64,000 nucleotides of DNA. Source: Novosphingobium sp. CECT 9465 (GTDB taxonomy: Bacteria; Pseudomonadota; Alphaproteobacteria; Sphingomonadales; Sphingomonadaceae). The DNA lies in NCBI RefSeq assembly GCF_920987055.1, contig NZ_CAKLBX010000001.1, positions 1,288,501 to 1,352,500 on the forward strand. The letters are read 5' to 3'. The notes under the pieces were generated by a model that was not told the DNA's origin, did no database searches, and saw only the letters and a program-made list of their open reading frames with translations. The translations under genes and the position numbers were made by a program. This document shows positions 49,070 to 57,779 of the stretch, in pieces (position 1 is the stretch's first letter; each line of letters starts with the position of its first letter).

Positions 49070-49109
49070 ATTGAGTGCCAGCCAGCAAGGACTGCGCGGG
49101 GGAGAGAGT

Positions 49110-50021
49110 ATGGCCGGAACTTCGGAACTTTCGCCGATAGAGGATACGGCGCGCCTTGCGCCTGCGCGCATCCGCTATCTGGGCGATAGCGATTATGTCA
49201 CGCGGCGTTACGTCAGCCAGGGTGCCGAGATGAACACTGGCGACTATTTCGACTATGATTGTGTCGTTCGCGACGGCATGCCCATGCGCGGTCATTTCAC
49301 GCTCGACATGCATGGCTTCATGCTGGGCAAGCATGGATCTTCCATTGTCGATTTCCATGACAAGGCTGCGGTCGATGCCACCTATCTGCAAGAAGTCGAG
49401 GAATTGGTCGCCCGCCTCTGCGGAGCATCGCGCGCAGCTGCACAAGGCTGGATGATCCGCACCTCTGCCGATCTTACGGCGCGCGCGAAGGAAAAGGTCG
49501 CAGGCTATCAGCACAGCGGCGGCATCCAGCCCCCGGCAGGGGAGGCGCATGTCGATTACAACGAAATCACCGGCCGCCGTGCAGCTGCGCGCATCTATGC
49601 CGATCGCTTCCCCGACGGACCCGGTTACAAGCGCTACATCTGCTTTTCGCTGTGGCGCACCTTTTCACCCGGACCACAGGACTGGCCGCTGGCCGTTTGC
49701 GACGGGCGGACGGTCAACGAAGAGGAAACCGCTTCCAACACACTGTTCGTGGTCGATGAATTTCCAACGGGCGACGCGCTGACCGCCCCGGTCGAAGATG
49801 AAAACCAGATGATCGCGGCAACCATATTCCGCTATCGCGACCGCCATCGCTGGTGGTATTTTTCGAACATGGCGGCTGACGATGTGCTGCTGTTCAAGTT
49901 CCAGGATAGCGATCATTCGGTGACATGGCGCTGCCCGCACACGGCCTTTCACGATACCAGCCTGTCCGACGCGAATATTCGCAGCAGTATCGAGGTGCGG
50001 TGCATCGCATTTTTTGAATAA
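49110..50021 (+). CDS. CmcJ/NvfI (AsaB)-type oxidoreductase
   Basis: 303 residues after GGGGGAGAG. It carries YDCVVRDGMPMRGHFTLDMHGF, then HVDYNEITGRRAAARIYADRF, KRYICFSLWRTFSPGPQDWPLAVCD and CPHTAFHDTSL. The HVDY-plus-distal-His pattern and the WR region match the CmcJ/NvfI family of putative 2-oxoglutarate/Fe(II)-type enzymes found in secondary metabolism and in proteobacteria. The substrate is unknown. A flavin reductase gene follows after 33 bases, perhaps co-transcribed. Confidence 0.75.
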   Translation: MAGTSELSPIEDTARLAPARIRYLGDSDYVTRRYVSQGAEMNTGDYFDYDCVVRDGMPMRGHFTLDMHGFMLGKHGSSIVDFHDKAAVDATYLQEVEELVARLCGASRAAAQGWMIRTSADLTARAKEKVAGYQHSGGIQPPAGEAHVDYNEITGRRAAARIYADRFPDGPGYKRYICFSLWRTFSPGPQDWPLAVCDGRTVNEEETASNTLFVVDEFPTGDALTAPVEDENQMIAATIFRYRDRHRWWYFSNMAADDVLLFKFQDSDHSVTWRCPHTAFHDTSLSDANIRSSIEVRCIAFFE

Positions 50022-50054
50022 GGGCCGGTTGACCTGAAAGGCGTTTGCAGACAA

Positions 50055-50552
50055 GTGAGCGCAATGATCGATGCTCGCCATTTTCGCAATGTCCTGGGTG
50101 CCTGGCCTACAGGCGTCTGTGTGATTACCGCAATCGATGCTGACGGGGTCCGGCACGGAATGGTCGTCGGATCGTTCTCGTCCATATCGCTGGATCCGCC
50201 GCTGGTAGGCTTCTTCCCGGACAAAAGCTCTTCGACCTGGCCCAAGATCGCAGCAGCGGGGCGGTTTTGCGTCAACGTCTTGGGGGCCGGGCAACTCGAC
50301 TTGTGCCAGCGCTTTGCAGCGCGCGCGGACGACAAGTTTGCCGAACTGGCGCACGGGCATACGCCTTCGGGTGTCCCCCTGCTGGATGATGCGATTGCCT
50401 GGATCGACTGCGTGGTCGAGCGGGTCGAGGAAATTGGCGATCATCTGCTGGTTGTCGGGGCCGTCGAATCGCTTGATCGGCGTGAGGATGGAACGCCCTT
50501 GCTGTTCTTCCGCGGCAAGTATCATGACGTTGCGGACCTGCCTGGCGTGTAA
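50055..50552 (+). CDS. Flavin reductase family protein
   Basis: 165 residues from a GTG, with an ATG three codons later as an alternative. FMN-binding split-barrel blocks: FRNVLGAWPTGVCVITAID, GMVVGSFSSISLDPPLVGF, CVNVLGAGQLDLCQRFA, and the C-terminal FFRGKYHDV. It supplies reduced FMN/FAD to a partner monooxygenase. No flavin monooxygenase is in the window; the neighbouring CmcJ-like gene is not known to need one. Confidence 0.87.
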   Translation: MSAMIDARHFRNVLGAWPTGVCVITAIDADGVRHGMVVGSFSSISLDPPLVGFFPDKSSSTWPKIAAAGRFCVNVLGAGQLDLCQRFAARADDKFAELAHGHTPSGVPLLDDAIAWIDCVVERVEEIGDHLLVVGAVESLDRREDGTPLLFFRGKYHDVADLPGV

Positions 50553-50875
50553 TCGCCTGGCCGGATGTTGAAACCGGGCCGCAATCTGAAAAATTGTGAG
50601 GTTTTTGACCTTCGTCAACGCAGTCGCAGCATGACCTCCGTATTGATGATTTCGGCGGAGCGGGGCGCTTTTCTTTCTACAGATGGCAGCCCGTTTCGGC
50701 GATTTCTCCCCAACTTGGGCGGTCCGGCATTCCGGCCGCCCGATTTTTTTGCCTGATTTCTGGCCAGTGCCGTTCGGCGCTGTCTGCAATGGAAACGCAG
50801 CAGGGGAACCAACGCCTTGCGAAATCGGCAGTTTGGCCAATTGCCCGATCTCGATTGCAATGGTAACGCCGCAAC
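50553..50875 (+). other. Non-coding stretch upstream of fnrL
   Basis: 323 bases without a convincing gene. It contains the FNR/FixK-type site at 50605-50618 and should hold the fnrL promoter. It also has a TTTTTTTGCC run near 50744, not preceded by a clear stem. Confidence 0.5.
50605..50618 (+). promoter_or_regulatory. FNR/FixK-type site TTGACCTTCGTCAA upstream of fnrL
   Basis: Perfect TTGA-N6-TCAA symmetry (TTGAC-N4-GTCAA), 257 bases before the fnrL ATG. It may mediate autoregulation of fnrL or a longer leader. Same core as the site before ccoN. Confidence 0.6.
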
Positions 50876-51571
50876 ATGAGTTCATGCGACACTTGCGTTG
50901 TCCGTAACCGGGCAATCTGTTCCGGCCTTAATGATGGCGAGATCGGGGCGCTCAACACCATCGGGCGGCGCCGCAATGTCCAGGCAGGGGAACCTCTGAT
51001 CTGGGAAGACGATGATTCGCTGCTCGTCGCCAATGTGATCGAAGGTGTGCTCAAGCTTACGACCAGCACCGAAGACGGACGCGAACAGATTGTCGGCGTC
51101 GCCTATCCCTCCGATTTCATCGGTCGGCCATTCGGGCAGACCAGCAGCGCCAGCGTGGTCGCGCTGACCGATGCGCGCGTTTGCGTATTTTCGCGCAACG
51201 ATTTTGACCGGTTCGCGCGCGAGCATCCAGAGCTTGAACACAAGCTGCTGGAGCGGACCCTGGCCGAACTGGACCGGACCCGGTCATGGATGATGCTGTT
51301 GGGGCGCAAGAATGCGTCGGAAAAGATCGCCACGTTCCTGCTCGAAATGTCGGACCGGCTGGCAGAAACCGGCTGCGCTGCCCCCGGCGGACCGGCGAAG
51401 CGCTTTTCGCTGCCGTTTTCGCGCCAGCAAGTGGCCGATGTGCTGGGATTGACGATTGAGACGGTAAGCCGTCAGTTCACCAAATTGAAAAACGATGGCG
51501 TGGTCGAGCTGCCATCGCGGCGAGAAGTGGAAATCGTCGACCGACGGGCACTGGTTGCCCTGGCAGGGTAG
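50876..51571 (+). CDS. fnrL: FNR-type oxygen-sensing transcriptional regulator (FnrL)
   Basis: 231 residues. Predicted 4Fe-4S ligands: Cys4, Cys7 and Cys15 in MSSCDTCVVRNRAIC, and Cys103 in RVCVFS. The cNMP-binding fold lies in residues 20-130, then the dimer helix, then a Crp-type HTH with FSRQQVADVLGLTIETVSRQF; the Glu and Ser-Arg of ETVSR match FNR recognition of TTGAT. It switches on microaerobic genes when oxygen is low. The cco operon, hemN and ompW are nearby, with matching sites. Confidence 0.93.
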   Translation: MSSCDTCVVRNRAICSGLNDGEIGALNTIGRRRNVQAGEPLIWEDDDSLLVANVIEGVLKLTTSTEDGREQIVGVAYPSDFIGRPFGQTSSASVVALTDARVCVFSRNDFDRFAREHPELEHKLLERTLAELDRTRSWMMLLGRKNASEKIATFLLEMSDRLAETGCAAPGGPAKRFSLPFSRQQVADVLGLTIETVSRQFTKLKNDGVVELPSRREVEIVDRRALVALAG

Positions 51572-51572
51572 A

Positions 51573-52124
51573 TCAACAAAGCGTGAGCCAGAGGATGGCA
51601 AGCGGTGCGCCGAGAGAAAATGCCCACATCACGATCATTGCAATCGGTAAAAAATGATGGAGCGTTGCTCCTTTTTCGTCAGTCTGATCGTTACCGCCGC
51701 CAATAAGGCCGGGAAACAATTCACGTTCGCATGCAGGTATTTTGGTTACCCACCGTTGCTGTATGTTTTTGATGGCACTGTGTGCCGCCGTTATTGATCT
51801 GACCGCGGAGATAGCAGAACAGATGCCGATGATCGTGATGCTTGCAAGAACTGCGGCAAGAAGAGATTTTACCACTTGGGCAACACTGGGGTCAGGGGTC
51901 GCCTGCGGAAAGAATGTGCTGACCGCAGAGGCAAGCACGATTCCGTACGTTGCCAGCAGAAACGAATGAAGCTGGATGAACCAGCCAACGCGATTGTTGA
52001 TCAATCCATCTTCGTGGATGATGTAATCGCGGTGCCGCTGATAATTTTCGGCAAGATCAAGATCGTAGGCCGACGCTTGACAGGTTCGTTCGTTGCCCAA
52101 GACTACCCCCGTATCGTCTGGCAC
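51573..52124 (-). CDS. Three-TM membrane protein of unknown function
   Basis: 183 residues. A cytoplasmic N-terminus with YQRHRDYIIHEDGLINNRVGWFI leads into TM1 (about 50-72), TM2 (about 85-108), a polar loop, and TM3 (about 158-182). The HEDGLINNRVGWF motif recurs in a group of small bacterial membrane proteins, and RipA-like octameric membrane proteins look similar, but I cannot assign it. It converges on fnrL, with 1 base between stops. Codon use is less G+C-biased than neighbours, suggesting transfer. Confidence 0.68.
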   Translation of the reverse strand: MPDDTGVVLGNERTCQASAYDLDLAENYQRHRDYIIHEDGLINNRVGWFIQLHSFLLATYGIVLASAVSTFFPQATPDPSVAQVVKSLLAAVLASITIIGICSAISAVRSITAAHSAIKNIQQRWVTKIPACERELFPGLIGGGNDQTDEKGATLHHFLPIAMIVMWAFSLGAPLAILWLTLC

Positions 52125-52251
52125 TCATTCGATGATACCTTCGAATATGCCCAAGCCAAGCGGAAAAATACCCGGCTTGAGAATGAAGTAGCGGGCAGGG
52201 CGGCAACGCGGTGATCCCAGAACCGCGCACCATCCTGCCCGCCGTCCCCAT

Positions 52252-52278
52252 GCCCTGCGCGCGTGGGGTGCGCAGGGC
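52252..52278. terminator. Strong hairpin downstream of ompW
   Basis: GCCCTGCGC, nine-base loop, GCGCAGGGC: a perfect 9-bp stem about 47 bases past the ompW stop. No T-run, so a terminator role is likely but not certain. Confidence 0.5.
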
Positions 52279-52324
52279 GGCAGGGAATTCGATCAGAACC
52301 TGTAGAGGCCGTTAGCCTTAAGGC

Positions 52325-53023
52325 TCAGAACCTGTAGGCAAGCCCCGCGCTGACCACCCATGGATCGAGCGAATGCTTGGTGGTAAGCACTTCGGCACTG
52401 CCGGCATAGAAATGCGCGGTCGTGTCCATGAAGTATTTCTTGGCATCGAGGCTGACGCCAAGGCCCTTGTCGTTAACCGGAATGTCGATGCCAGCCTGAA
52501 GGGCGAACCCAACATCGTTGGCGAACTTCACCTTGGTCACGCCCAGCGGAACGATGCTCGAACCCGGTTTTTCATCGAAATAGATGAACATCGATGGCCC
52601 TGCGCCGACATAGGGCTTGATACCGCCGCCGAGTGGCAGGTGATACTTGAGCGTCAGTGTTGCGGGCAGGACCAGCACGTGATCGACGATCTCGGTCGCA
52701 GCGGCCAGCGTACCCGTGCCGCTGACATGATGCTGGGTGAAGCAGCAGATCGTCTCTGCGGAGATGTTTGGCGTGACGAAGTATTCCACGGCCAGCGTCG
52801 GTACGTAGTTGTCGTTCGCCTTGGTGTTGGCGCCGACGGTCAGGCCGAGCGGATCATTCTTCACTTCCACGATCTTGCCATCCGGCAGGACGCCGGTGCC
52901 GAGCACCTTGACTTGCAGCTTGCCATCGCTCGATCCGGCCAGCGCCGGTGCCGGGGCCAGCATGGCTGCGGCGATGACAGCGGCCAGAGCGGCAGGCTTG
53001 GCGGCGGAAATCAGCTTTTTCAT
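52325..53023 (-). CDS. ompW: OmpW family outer-membrane protein
   Basis: 232 residues from the ATG giving MKKLISAAKPAALAAVIAAAMLAPAPALA, a signal peptide. An eight-strand barrel follows, with DNYVPTLAVEYFVTPNISAET, ATLTLKYHLPLGGGIKPYVGAG and C-terminal SAGLAYRF with a terminal Phe. OmpW proteins form a narrow hydrophobic channel; in several bacteria they respond to oxygen. An FNR-like site lies about 100 bases upstream. Confidence 0.92.
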   Translation of the reverse strand: MKKLISAAKPAALAAVIAAAMLAPAPALAGSSDGKLQVKVLGTGVLPDGKIVEVKNDPLGLTVGANTKANDNYVPTLAVEYFVTPNISAETICCFTQHHVSGTGTLAAATEIVDHVLVLPATLTLKYHLPLGGGIKPYVGAGPSMFIYFDEKPGSSIVPLGVTKVKFANDVGFALQAGIDIPVNDKGLGVSLDAKKYFMDTTAHFYAGSAEVLTTKHSLDPWVVSAGLAYRF

Positions 53024-53121
53024 TGCACTTGTCCTGCGCCACGGCTGGCCTGCCCCTCGCAGGCCAAAGACGATTGTCCGTGGCTCGACCACGGTGATGC
53101 ACCGCTGCGAATCGTCGGACA

Positions 53122-53135
53122 TTGACGGAGCGCAA
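53122..53135 (-). promoter_or_regulatory. FNR-like site upstream of ompW
   Basis: Plus strand TTGACGGAGCGCAA; minus strand TTGCGCTCCGTCAA. It has TTG-N8-CAA symmetry but one of the two inner bases departs from TTGA-N6-TCAA. It lies 99 bases from the ompW start. Confidence 0.4.
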
Positions 53136-53173
53136 AAACCCAAATCGCGGTCTACGACTAGGCCGTGAACCCA

Positions 53174-53350
53174 TTAACGCGACGGTGTCTGAGCCTTCTT
53201 GATCTGTCGCACCGCCCAGATGACAATCGGAATTGTCAGAATCAGGAACACGATAAGTCGGGTGTTCCACTGCTCACCGCTGAAGAATGCGATCAAGGCA
53301 GCGGCAAAGAAGAATAGCGTCCAAGACATCCAGGGCTTCATAGGGTTCAT
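53174..53350 (-). CDS. Small two-TM membrane protein
   Basis: 58 residues from the ATG giving MNPMKPWMSWTLFFFAAALIAFF. Two hydrophobic segments (about 9-24 and 31-46) and a basic end RQIKKAQTPSR. Not recognised. The IS element begins about 32 bases upstream of its start, so its original promoter has probably been displaced, and transcription now depends on the IS or what remains. Confidence 0.65.
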   Translation of the reverse strand: MNPMKPWMSWTLFFFAAALIAFFSGEQWNTRLIVFLILTIPIVIWAVRQIKKAQTPSR

Positions 53351-53381
53351 CGTAACACGCCTTTCCTTGTTGAGCGAAAGC

Positions 53382-54179
53382 TGATTCAGGGACTGGATGA
53401 GCCGATATGACCTGACCGATTTCGAGTGGCGTGTGATCGAACCAATGTTGCCCAACAAGCCTAGAGGCGTGCCACGTGTCGATGACCGGCGTGTGCTGAA
53501 TGGCATCTTCTGGGTGCTGCGGTCAGGGGCGCCGTGGCGAGACTTGCCGGAACGCTATGGCCCGCGCACAACCTGCTACAATCGCTTCGTGCGATGGCGA
53601 AAAGCCGGTGTGTGGGATCGAATGATGGACGCCATCACCGCCGCCCATGATGGCGATATCCAGATGATCGACAGCACTTCCATCCGGGCGCACCAACAGG
53701 CTGCGACGGCAAAAAGGGGGATCGAGATCATTGTCTCGGTCGCTCCCGAGGCGGGCTCACCACCAAAATCCACGCGGTCGTCGATGGGCAAGGCCTCCCG
53801 ATCCGGCTCAGCCTGACTGCCGGGCAAAGCCACGACGGGCAAGCGGCTGACGATCTACTCAATCACGTTGGCGCCGGAACAATCGTGCTGGCAGACAAGG
53901 CGTATGACGCCGATCGTATCCGAGCGTCTCTCCGCGAAAAGGGATCGTTTGCCAACATTCCGCCCAAGGCAAACCGGAAGTCGAAACCGTACTTCAGCAC
54001 ATGGCTGTACCGCGAGCGGAACCTGATCGAACGCTATTTCTCCAAATTGAAGCACTTCCGCAGAGTAGCTACCCGCTACGACAAGTTGGCCGAAAACTTT
54101 CTGGCCATGGTCCAACTCGCCTCAATGCGCCTGTGGCTGCGCGTTTATGAGTCTACGGCCTAAAGTAGGAGGCTGATTC
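53382..54179 (+). mobile_element. IS5-family insertion sequence, about 0.8 kb
   Basis: One element carrying a two-frame transposase. Short imperfect terminal repeats: GATTCAG at 53383 and, read inward from the right end, GAATCAG near 54179. Length and the orfA/orfB arrangement match the IS427-like group of the IS5 family. The exact ends and target duplication cannot be set from one copy. It lies between the small membrane gene at 53174 and the FNR site of the cco operon. Confidence 0.82.
53397..54163 (+). CDS. IS5-family transposase OrfAB (programmed -1 frameshift)
   Basis: OrfA (53397-53816) starts MSRYDLTDFEWRVIEPMLP and has the DUF4096-like N-terminus and the first catalytic Asp in MIDSTSIRAHQ. 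The reading switches to the -1 frame around an A5G5 run at 53711-53720; after it the frame reads GDRDHCLGRSRGGLTTKIHA, then the second Asp in LADKAYDAD and the Glu in LIERYFSKLK. The DDE triad is therefore complete only in the fused product, and the element looks intact. This is normal for the family, not a pseudogene. Confidence 0.87.
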
Positions 54180-54187
54180 CGCGCGAT

Positions 54188-54201
54188 TTGATGTCGGTCA
54201 A
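54188..54201 (+). promoter_or_regulatory. FNR/FixK-type site TTGATGTCGGTCAA upstream of ccoN
   Basis: Perfect TTGA-N6-TCAA; one mismatch to TTGAT-N4-ATCAA. It lies 60 bases before the ccoN ATG, a position fitting FnrL activation of the oxidase operon. It starts only about 8 bases after the IS right end. Confidence 0.75.
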
Positions 54202-54261
54202 TGTTCCTTGCTCCCTGGCGGTGCAGCGCGGTTTCAACATCACTCATGGAAGGAAGGCTCC

Positions 54262-55911
54262 ATGGTTTCCGCTCTTTCGCGCTCAGGCTTATGGCTCGTG
54301 GCGCTTCTCATCGCCATTATCGCCTGCGCCGCAGCCGTGGATTCCGGCTTTGCCATCCACATGGCGCTGGTTGCGCTTGCCTGCATCATCGGGCTGATTG
54401 TCACGCTGCGCGGCGTGGATCTGTCAAAAGCCATCCTCGCGCCCGATCCCGGCCGTTATGACGACGACCCGATCCGCTGGGGTGTAATTGCCACGGTGTT
54501 CTGGGGCATGGCGGGTTTTCTTGCCGGTCTGGTCATCGCGCTGCAACTCGCGCTGCCGGTGCTGAATCTGGGTCTTGAATGGACCGCATTCGGGCGGCTG
54601 CGCCCGCTGCATACTTCTGCGGTCATCTTCGCTTTCGGAGGCAACGCGCTGATCGCCACGTCGTTCTACGTCGTGCAGCGTACTTGCCGGGCGAGGCTGG
54701 CCTTCCCCGGCCTCGCCCGTTTCGTGTTCTGGGGATACCAGCTGTTCATCGTGCTGGCGGCCACCGGCTATCTGCTGGGCATCACCCAGGGCAAGGAATA
54801 CGCCGAGCCGGAATGGTACGTCGACTTGTGGCTGACGATCGTCTGGGTCGCCTATCTCGCGGTCTTCGTCGGCACCATCGTCAAGCGGACCGAGCCGCAC
54901 ATCTATGTGGCCAACTGGTTCTACCTTTCATTCATCATCACCGTGGCGATGCTGCACATCGTCAATAACCTCAACTGGCCGGTCAGCTTTGTCGGCAGCC
55001 GCAGCTTCCCGATCTTTGCAGGCGTGCAGGGCGCGCTGGTGCAGTGGTGGTACGGTCATAACGCGGTGGGCTTTTTCCTGACCGCCGGCTTTCTGGCGAT
55101 GATGTACTACTTCGTGCCCAAGCAGGCCGAACGTCCGATCTTCTCCTACCGCCTGTCGATCATCCACTTCTGGGCGCTGATCTTCCTCTATATCTGGGCG
55201 GGTCCGCACCACCTTCATTACACTGCGCTGCCCGATTGGGCGCAGACGCTGGGCATGGTCTTCTCGGTCATGCTGTGGATGCCAAGCTGGGGCGGCATGA
55301 TCAACGGTCTGATGACGCTCAACGGCGCATGGGACAAGGTCCGCACCGATCCGATCATCCGCATGATGGTGATGGCGCTGGCCTTCTACGGGATGAGCAC
55401 TTTCGAAGGCCCGATGATGTCGATCAAGTCGGTCAACAGCCTGTCGCACTATACCGACTGGACCATCGGCCATGTGCATTCGGGCGCTCTGGGCTGGAAC
55501 GGCATGATCACTTTCGCGTCGGTTTACTACCTTGTGCCGCGCCTGTGGGGCAAACCGCGCCTCTACAGCCTGCGCATGGTCAACTGGCACTTCTGGCTCG
55601 CCACGGTGGGTATCGTTTTCTACGCCTCCTCGATGTGGGTGGCCGGGATCACCCAGGGCCTGATGTGGCGCGAATATGGCGCTGACGGCTATCTGGTGAA
55701 CAGCTTTGCCGAAACCGTGCTGGCGCTGAAGCCGATGTTCTTCCTGCGCGCCTTCGGTGGCCTGCTCTATCTTGCTGGCGCTGTCGTGATGACCGTCAAC
55801 GTGTGGCGCACCATCCTTGGGCACTACCGCGAAGAAGCGCCGATGCGCGATGCCGCCTTCGATCCTGCAAAGGACCGTCCGATCACCCACGCGGCCCCGG
55901 CTGCGGCCTGA
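54262..55911 (+). CDS. ccoN: cbb3-type cytochrome c oxidase subunit I
   Basis: 549 residues from the ATG after AAGGAAGG, giving [16 protein letters not shown]; an upstream frame was rejected. About 14 TM segments. Haem and copper ligands are in [39 protein letters not shown] (Tyr-His-type CuB site), [16 protein letters not shown] and [16 protein letters not shown]. The catalytic subunit of the high-affinity terminal oxidase, carrying haem b, haem b3 and CuB. First gene of ccoNOQP. Confidence 0.97.
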   Translation: MVSALSRSGLWLVALLIAIIACAAAVDSGFAIHMALVALACIIGLIVTLRGVDLSKAILAPDPGRYDDDPIRWGVIATVFWGMAGFLAGLVIALQLALPVLNLGLEWTAFGRLRPLHTSAVIFAFGGNALIATSFYVVQRTCRARLAFPGLARFVFWGYQLFIVLAATGYLLGITQGKEYAEPEWYVDLWLTIVWVAYLAVFVGTIVKRTEPHIYVANWFYLSFIITVAMLHIVNNLNWPVSFVGSRSFPIFAGVQGALVQWWYGHNAVGFFLTAGFLAMMYYFVPKQAERPIFSYRLSIIHFWALIFLYIWAGPHHLHYTALPDWAQTLGMVFSVMLWMPSWGGMINGLMTLNGAWDKVRTDPIIRMMVMALAFYGMSTFEGPMMSIKSVNSLSHYTDWTIGHVHSGALGWNGMITFASVYYLVPRLWGKPRLYSLRMVNWHFWLATVGIVFYASSMWVAGITQGLMWREYGADGYLVNSFAETVLALKPMFFLRAFGGLLYLAGAVVMTVNVWRTILGHYREEAPMRDAAFDPAKDRPITHAAPAAA

Positions 55912-55927
55912 TCCAAGGACCAGAACC

Positions 55928-56677
55928 ATGACCACCATCGTGGAAAAACACAAGAAACTGGAGCGCAACGTCACCCTGCTGGGCCTTGCCGCCTTTGCAG
56001 CGGTGACGGTGGGCGGCATCGTTGAAATCGCGCCGCTGTTCTGGATCGACAACACGATCGAGAAGGTGGACGGGATGCGCCCCTATACCCCGCTCGAACA
56101 GGCCGGGCGCGATATCTACATTCGCGAAGGCTGCTACAATTGTCACAGCCAGATGATCCGCCCGTTCCGGGACGAGGTCGAACGCTATGGCCATTACAGC
56201 CTGGCCGCGGAATCGATGTACGATCATCCGTTCCAGTGGGGATCGAAGCGCACCGGGCCGGATCTGGCGCGCGTGGGCAATCGCTATTCGGATGAATGGC
56301 ACGTCCAGCACCTGAAAGACCCGCGCGCCGTGGTGCCGGAATCGATCATGCCGACTTACGCGCATCTGGCGGAGCACGATCTCAACCCAGGCGACATGAC
56401 CGCCGAATTGCGCACGCTTTACCAGATCGGAGTGCCCTATTCGCAGGACGATATCGCCAAGGCCAATGACGATCTGAAGATTCAGGCCGATCCGAACGCC
56501 GACGCGACCGATCTCAAGAAGCGCTACCCCAAGGTGCAGGCCCGCGATTTCGATGGCGATCCAAACCGGCTGACCGAGATGGATGCGCTGATCGCCTACA
56601 TGCAGATGCTCGGTACGCTGGTCGATGTGAACGCGCCTGCTGCGCAGGAAACCCTTGCGAAGGAGAAGGGCCGGTGA
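55928..56677 (+). CDS. ccoO: cbb3-type oxidase monohaem subunit II
   Basis: 249 residues. N-terminal TM anchor (about 16-35, [20 protein letters not shown]), then a cytochrome c domain with CYNCH (haem c attachment) and an axial Met further on (SIMPTYAHL). Typical CcoO blocks: [21 protein letters not shown] and [18 protein letters not shown]. Passes electrons from CcoP to CcoN. Its stop overlaps the ccoQ GTG. Confidence 0.97.
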   Translation: MTTIVEKHKKLERNVTLLGLAAFAAVTVGGIVEIAPLFWIDNTIEKVDGMRPYTPLEQAGRDIYIREGCYNCHSQMIRPFRDEVERYGHYSLAAESMYDHPFQWGSKRTGPDLARVGNRYSDEWHVQHLKDPRAVVPESIMPTYAHLAEHDLNPGDMTAELRTLYQIGVPYSQDDIAKANDDLKIQADPNADATDLKKRYPKVQARDFDGDPNRLTEMDALIAYMQMLGTLVDVNAPAAQETLAKEKGR

Positions 56678-56844
56678 GCGCGCATTCCACATACGACATG
56701 CTGCGGCACCTTGCCGACAGCTGGGGCCTGCTGATGATGACGGCGATCTTCGTGGGGCTGAGCGCCTGGCCGTTCCGGCCTGGCGCAAGGCCGATGAATC
56801 GCGACGCGGCGAACTCGATCTTCAAGGACGAGCACGATGTCTAA
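56674..56844 (+). CDS. ccoQ: cbb3-type oxidase subunit CcoQ (GTG start)
   Basis: 56 residues from a GTG overlapping the ccoO stop (GTGA). [18 protein letters not shown], a TM segment ([14 protein letters not shown]), then [18 protein letters not shown], a CcoQ/FixQ-like tail. It stabilises the oxidase. It overlaps the ccoP start by 8 bases. It was read directly because GTG-initiated short genes are easily missed. Confidence 0.92.
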   Translation: MSAHSTYDMLRHLADSWGLLMMTAIFVGLSAWPFRPGARPMNRDAANSIFKDEHDV

Positions 56845-57757
56845 GCCAAAAATTGACGACGCAACCGGCGTCGAAACTGTCGGCCACGAATGGGATGGCA
56901 TCGAGGAACTGAACAATCCGCTGCCCCGCTGGTGGCTGTGGTCGTTCTACGCCTGCATCGTGTTTGCGATCGGCTACAGCGTGGTCTATCCGGCCATTCC
57001 GCTGCTCAACACCGCAACCGCAGGTACGTTCGGCTGGTCGAGCCGGGGCGAGCTGGACAAGGAAATGAAGGCGGAGGCCGCGCGGACCGCAGGATTGCGC
57101 GCCGAACTGGGCAAGGCCTCCATCGAACAGATCGCTGCCGATCCCAAGCTGCGCCGTGCCGCGATCGATGGTGGCCGCGCTGCGTTCAAGGTCAACTGCA
57201 TCCAGTGCCACGGCAACGGCGCAGCGGGCAGTACGGGCTATCCCAACCTCAATGACGATGACTGGCTGTGGGGCGGCGATGCCGCGACCATTCACCAGAC
57301 TCTGGTCAACGGCATTCGCCAGCCTGGCGATGACGCTACGCGGATGAGCCAGATGCCGGCCTTCGGGCGCGACGGCATTCTGACGGCAGCCCAGGTGCAG
57401 GATGTGGTCAGCCATGTCCGCGTTATCGCGGGGCAGGAAAAACTCAGCGCATCGGCGCTGCGCGGGGCGCCGATCTACACGGCCAACTGTGCTGTCTGCC
57501 ATGGCTCGGTGGGCGAGGGCAGTCGCGCGGTGGGAGCGCCGAGGCTGAACGACGCGATCTGGCTCTACGGCGGTGACCGCAAGTCGCTGACGCAGACGAT
57601 TACCAACGCGCGCTATGGCGTGATGCCATCGTGGGGCACCCGGCTTGATCCGGTCACGGTCAAGATGCTGGCGACTTACGTCCACTCGCTGGGCGGCGGT
57701 GAGGAAGCGCTAGCTTCCTTGCCCGATGCAGCGCCCACCGCCGTCACCGCCAACTAA
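56837..57757 (+). CDS. ccoP: cbb3-type oxidase dihaem subunit III
   Basis: 306 residues. An N-terminal region with EWDGIEELNNPLPRWWLWSF, the conserved CcoP start, leads into a TM segment (about 32-53), then two cytochrome c domains with CIQCH (about 120) and CAVCH (about 218). Axial Met residues lie in MSQMPAFG and VMPSWG. It receives electrons from the bc1 complex or soluble cytochrome c. The C-terminus is Ala-rich. Confidence 0.97.
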   Translation: MSKPKIDDATGVETVGHEWDGIEELNNPLPRWWLWSFYACIVFAIGYSVVYPAIPLLNTATAGTFGWSSRGELDKEMKAEAARTAGLRAELGKASIEQIAADPKLRRAAIDGGRAAFKVNCIQCHGNGAAGSTGYPNLNDDDWLWGGDAATIHQTLVNGIRQPGDDATRMSQMPAFGRDGILTAAQVQDVVSHVRVIAGQEKLSASALRGAPIYTANCAVCHGSVGEGSRAVGAPRLNDAIWLYGGDRKSLTQTITNARYGVMPSWGTRLDPVTVKMLATYVHSLGGGEEALASLPDAAPTAVTAN

Positions 57758-57779
57758 CCTCGATACAGGACACACGGGC

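Noticed and set aside
53174..53506. 110-codon version of the small membrane protein
   Set aside because: The added N-terminus reads into the IS element; the normal start with a hydrophobic helix is at 53350.
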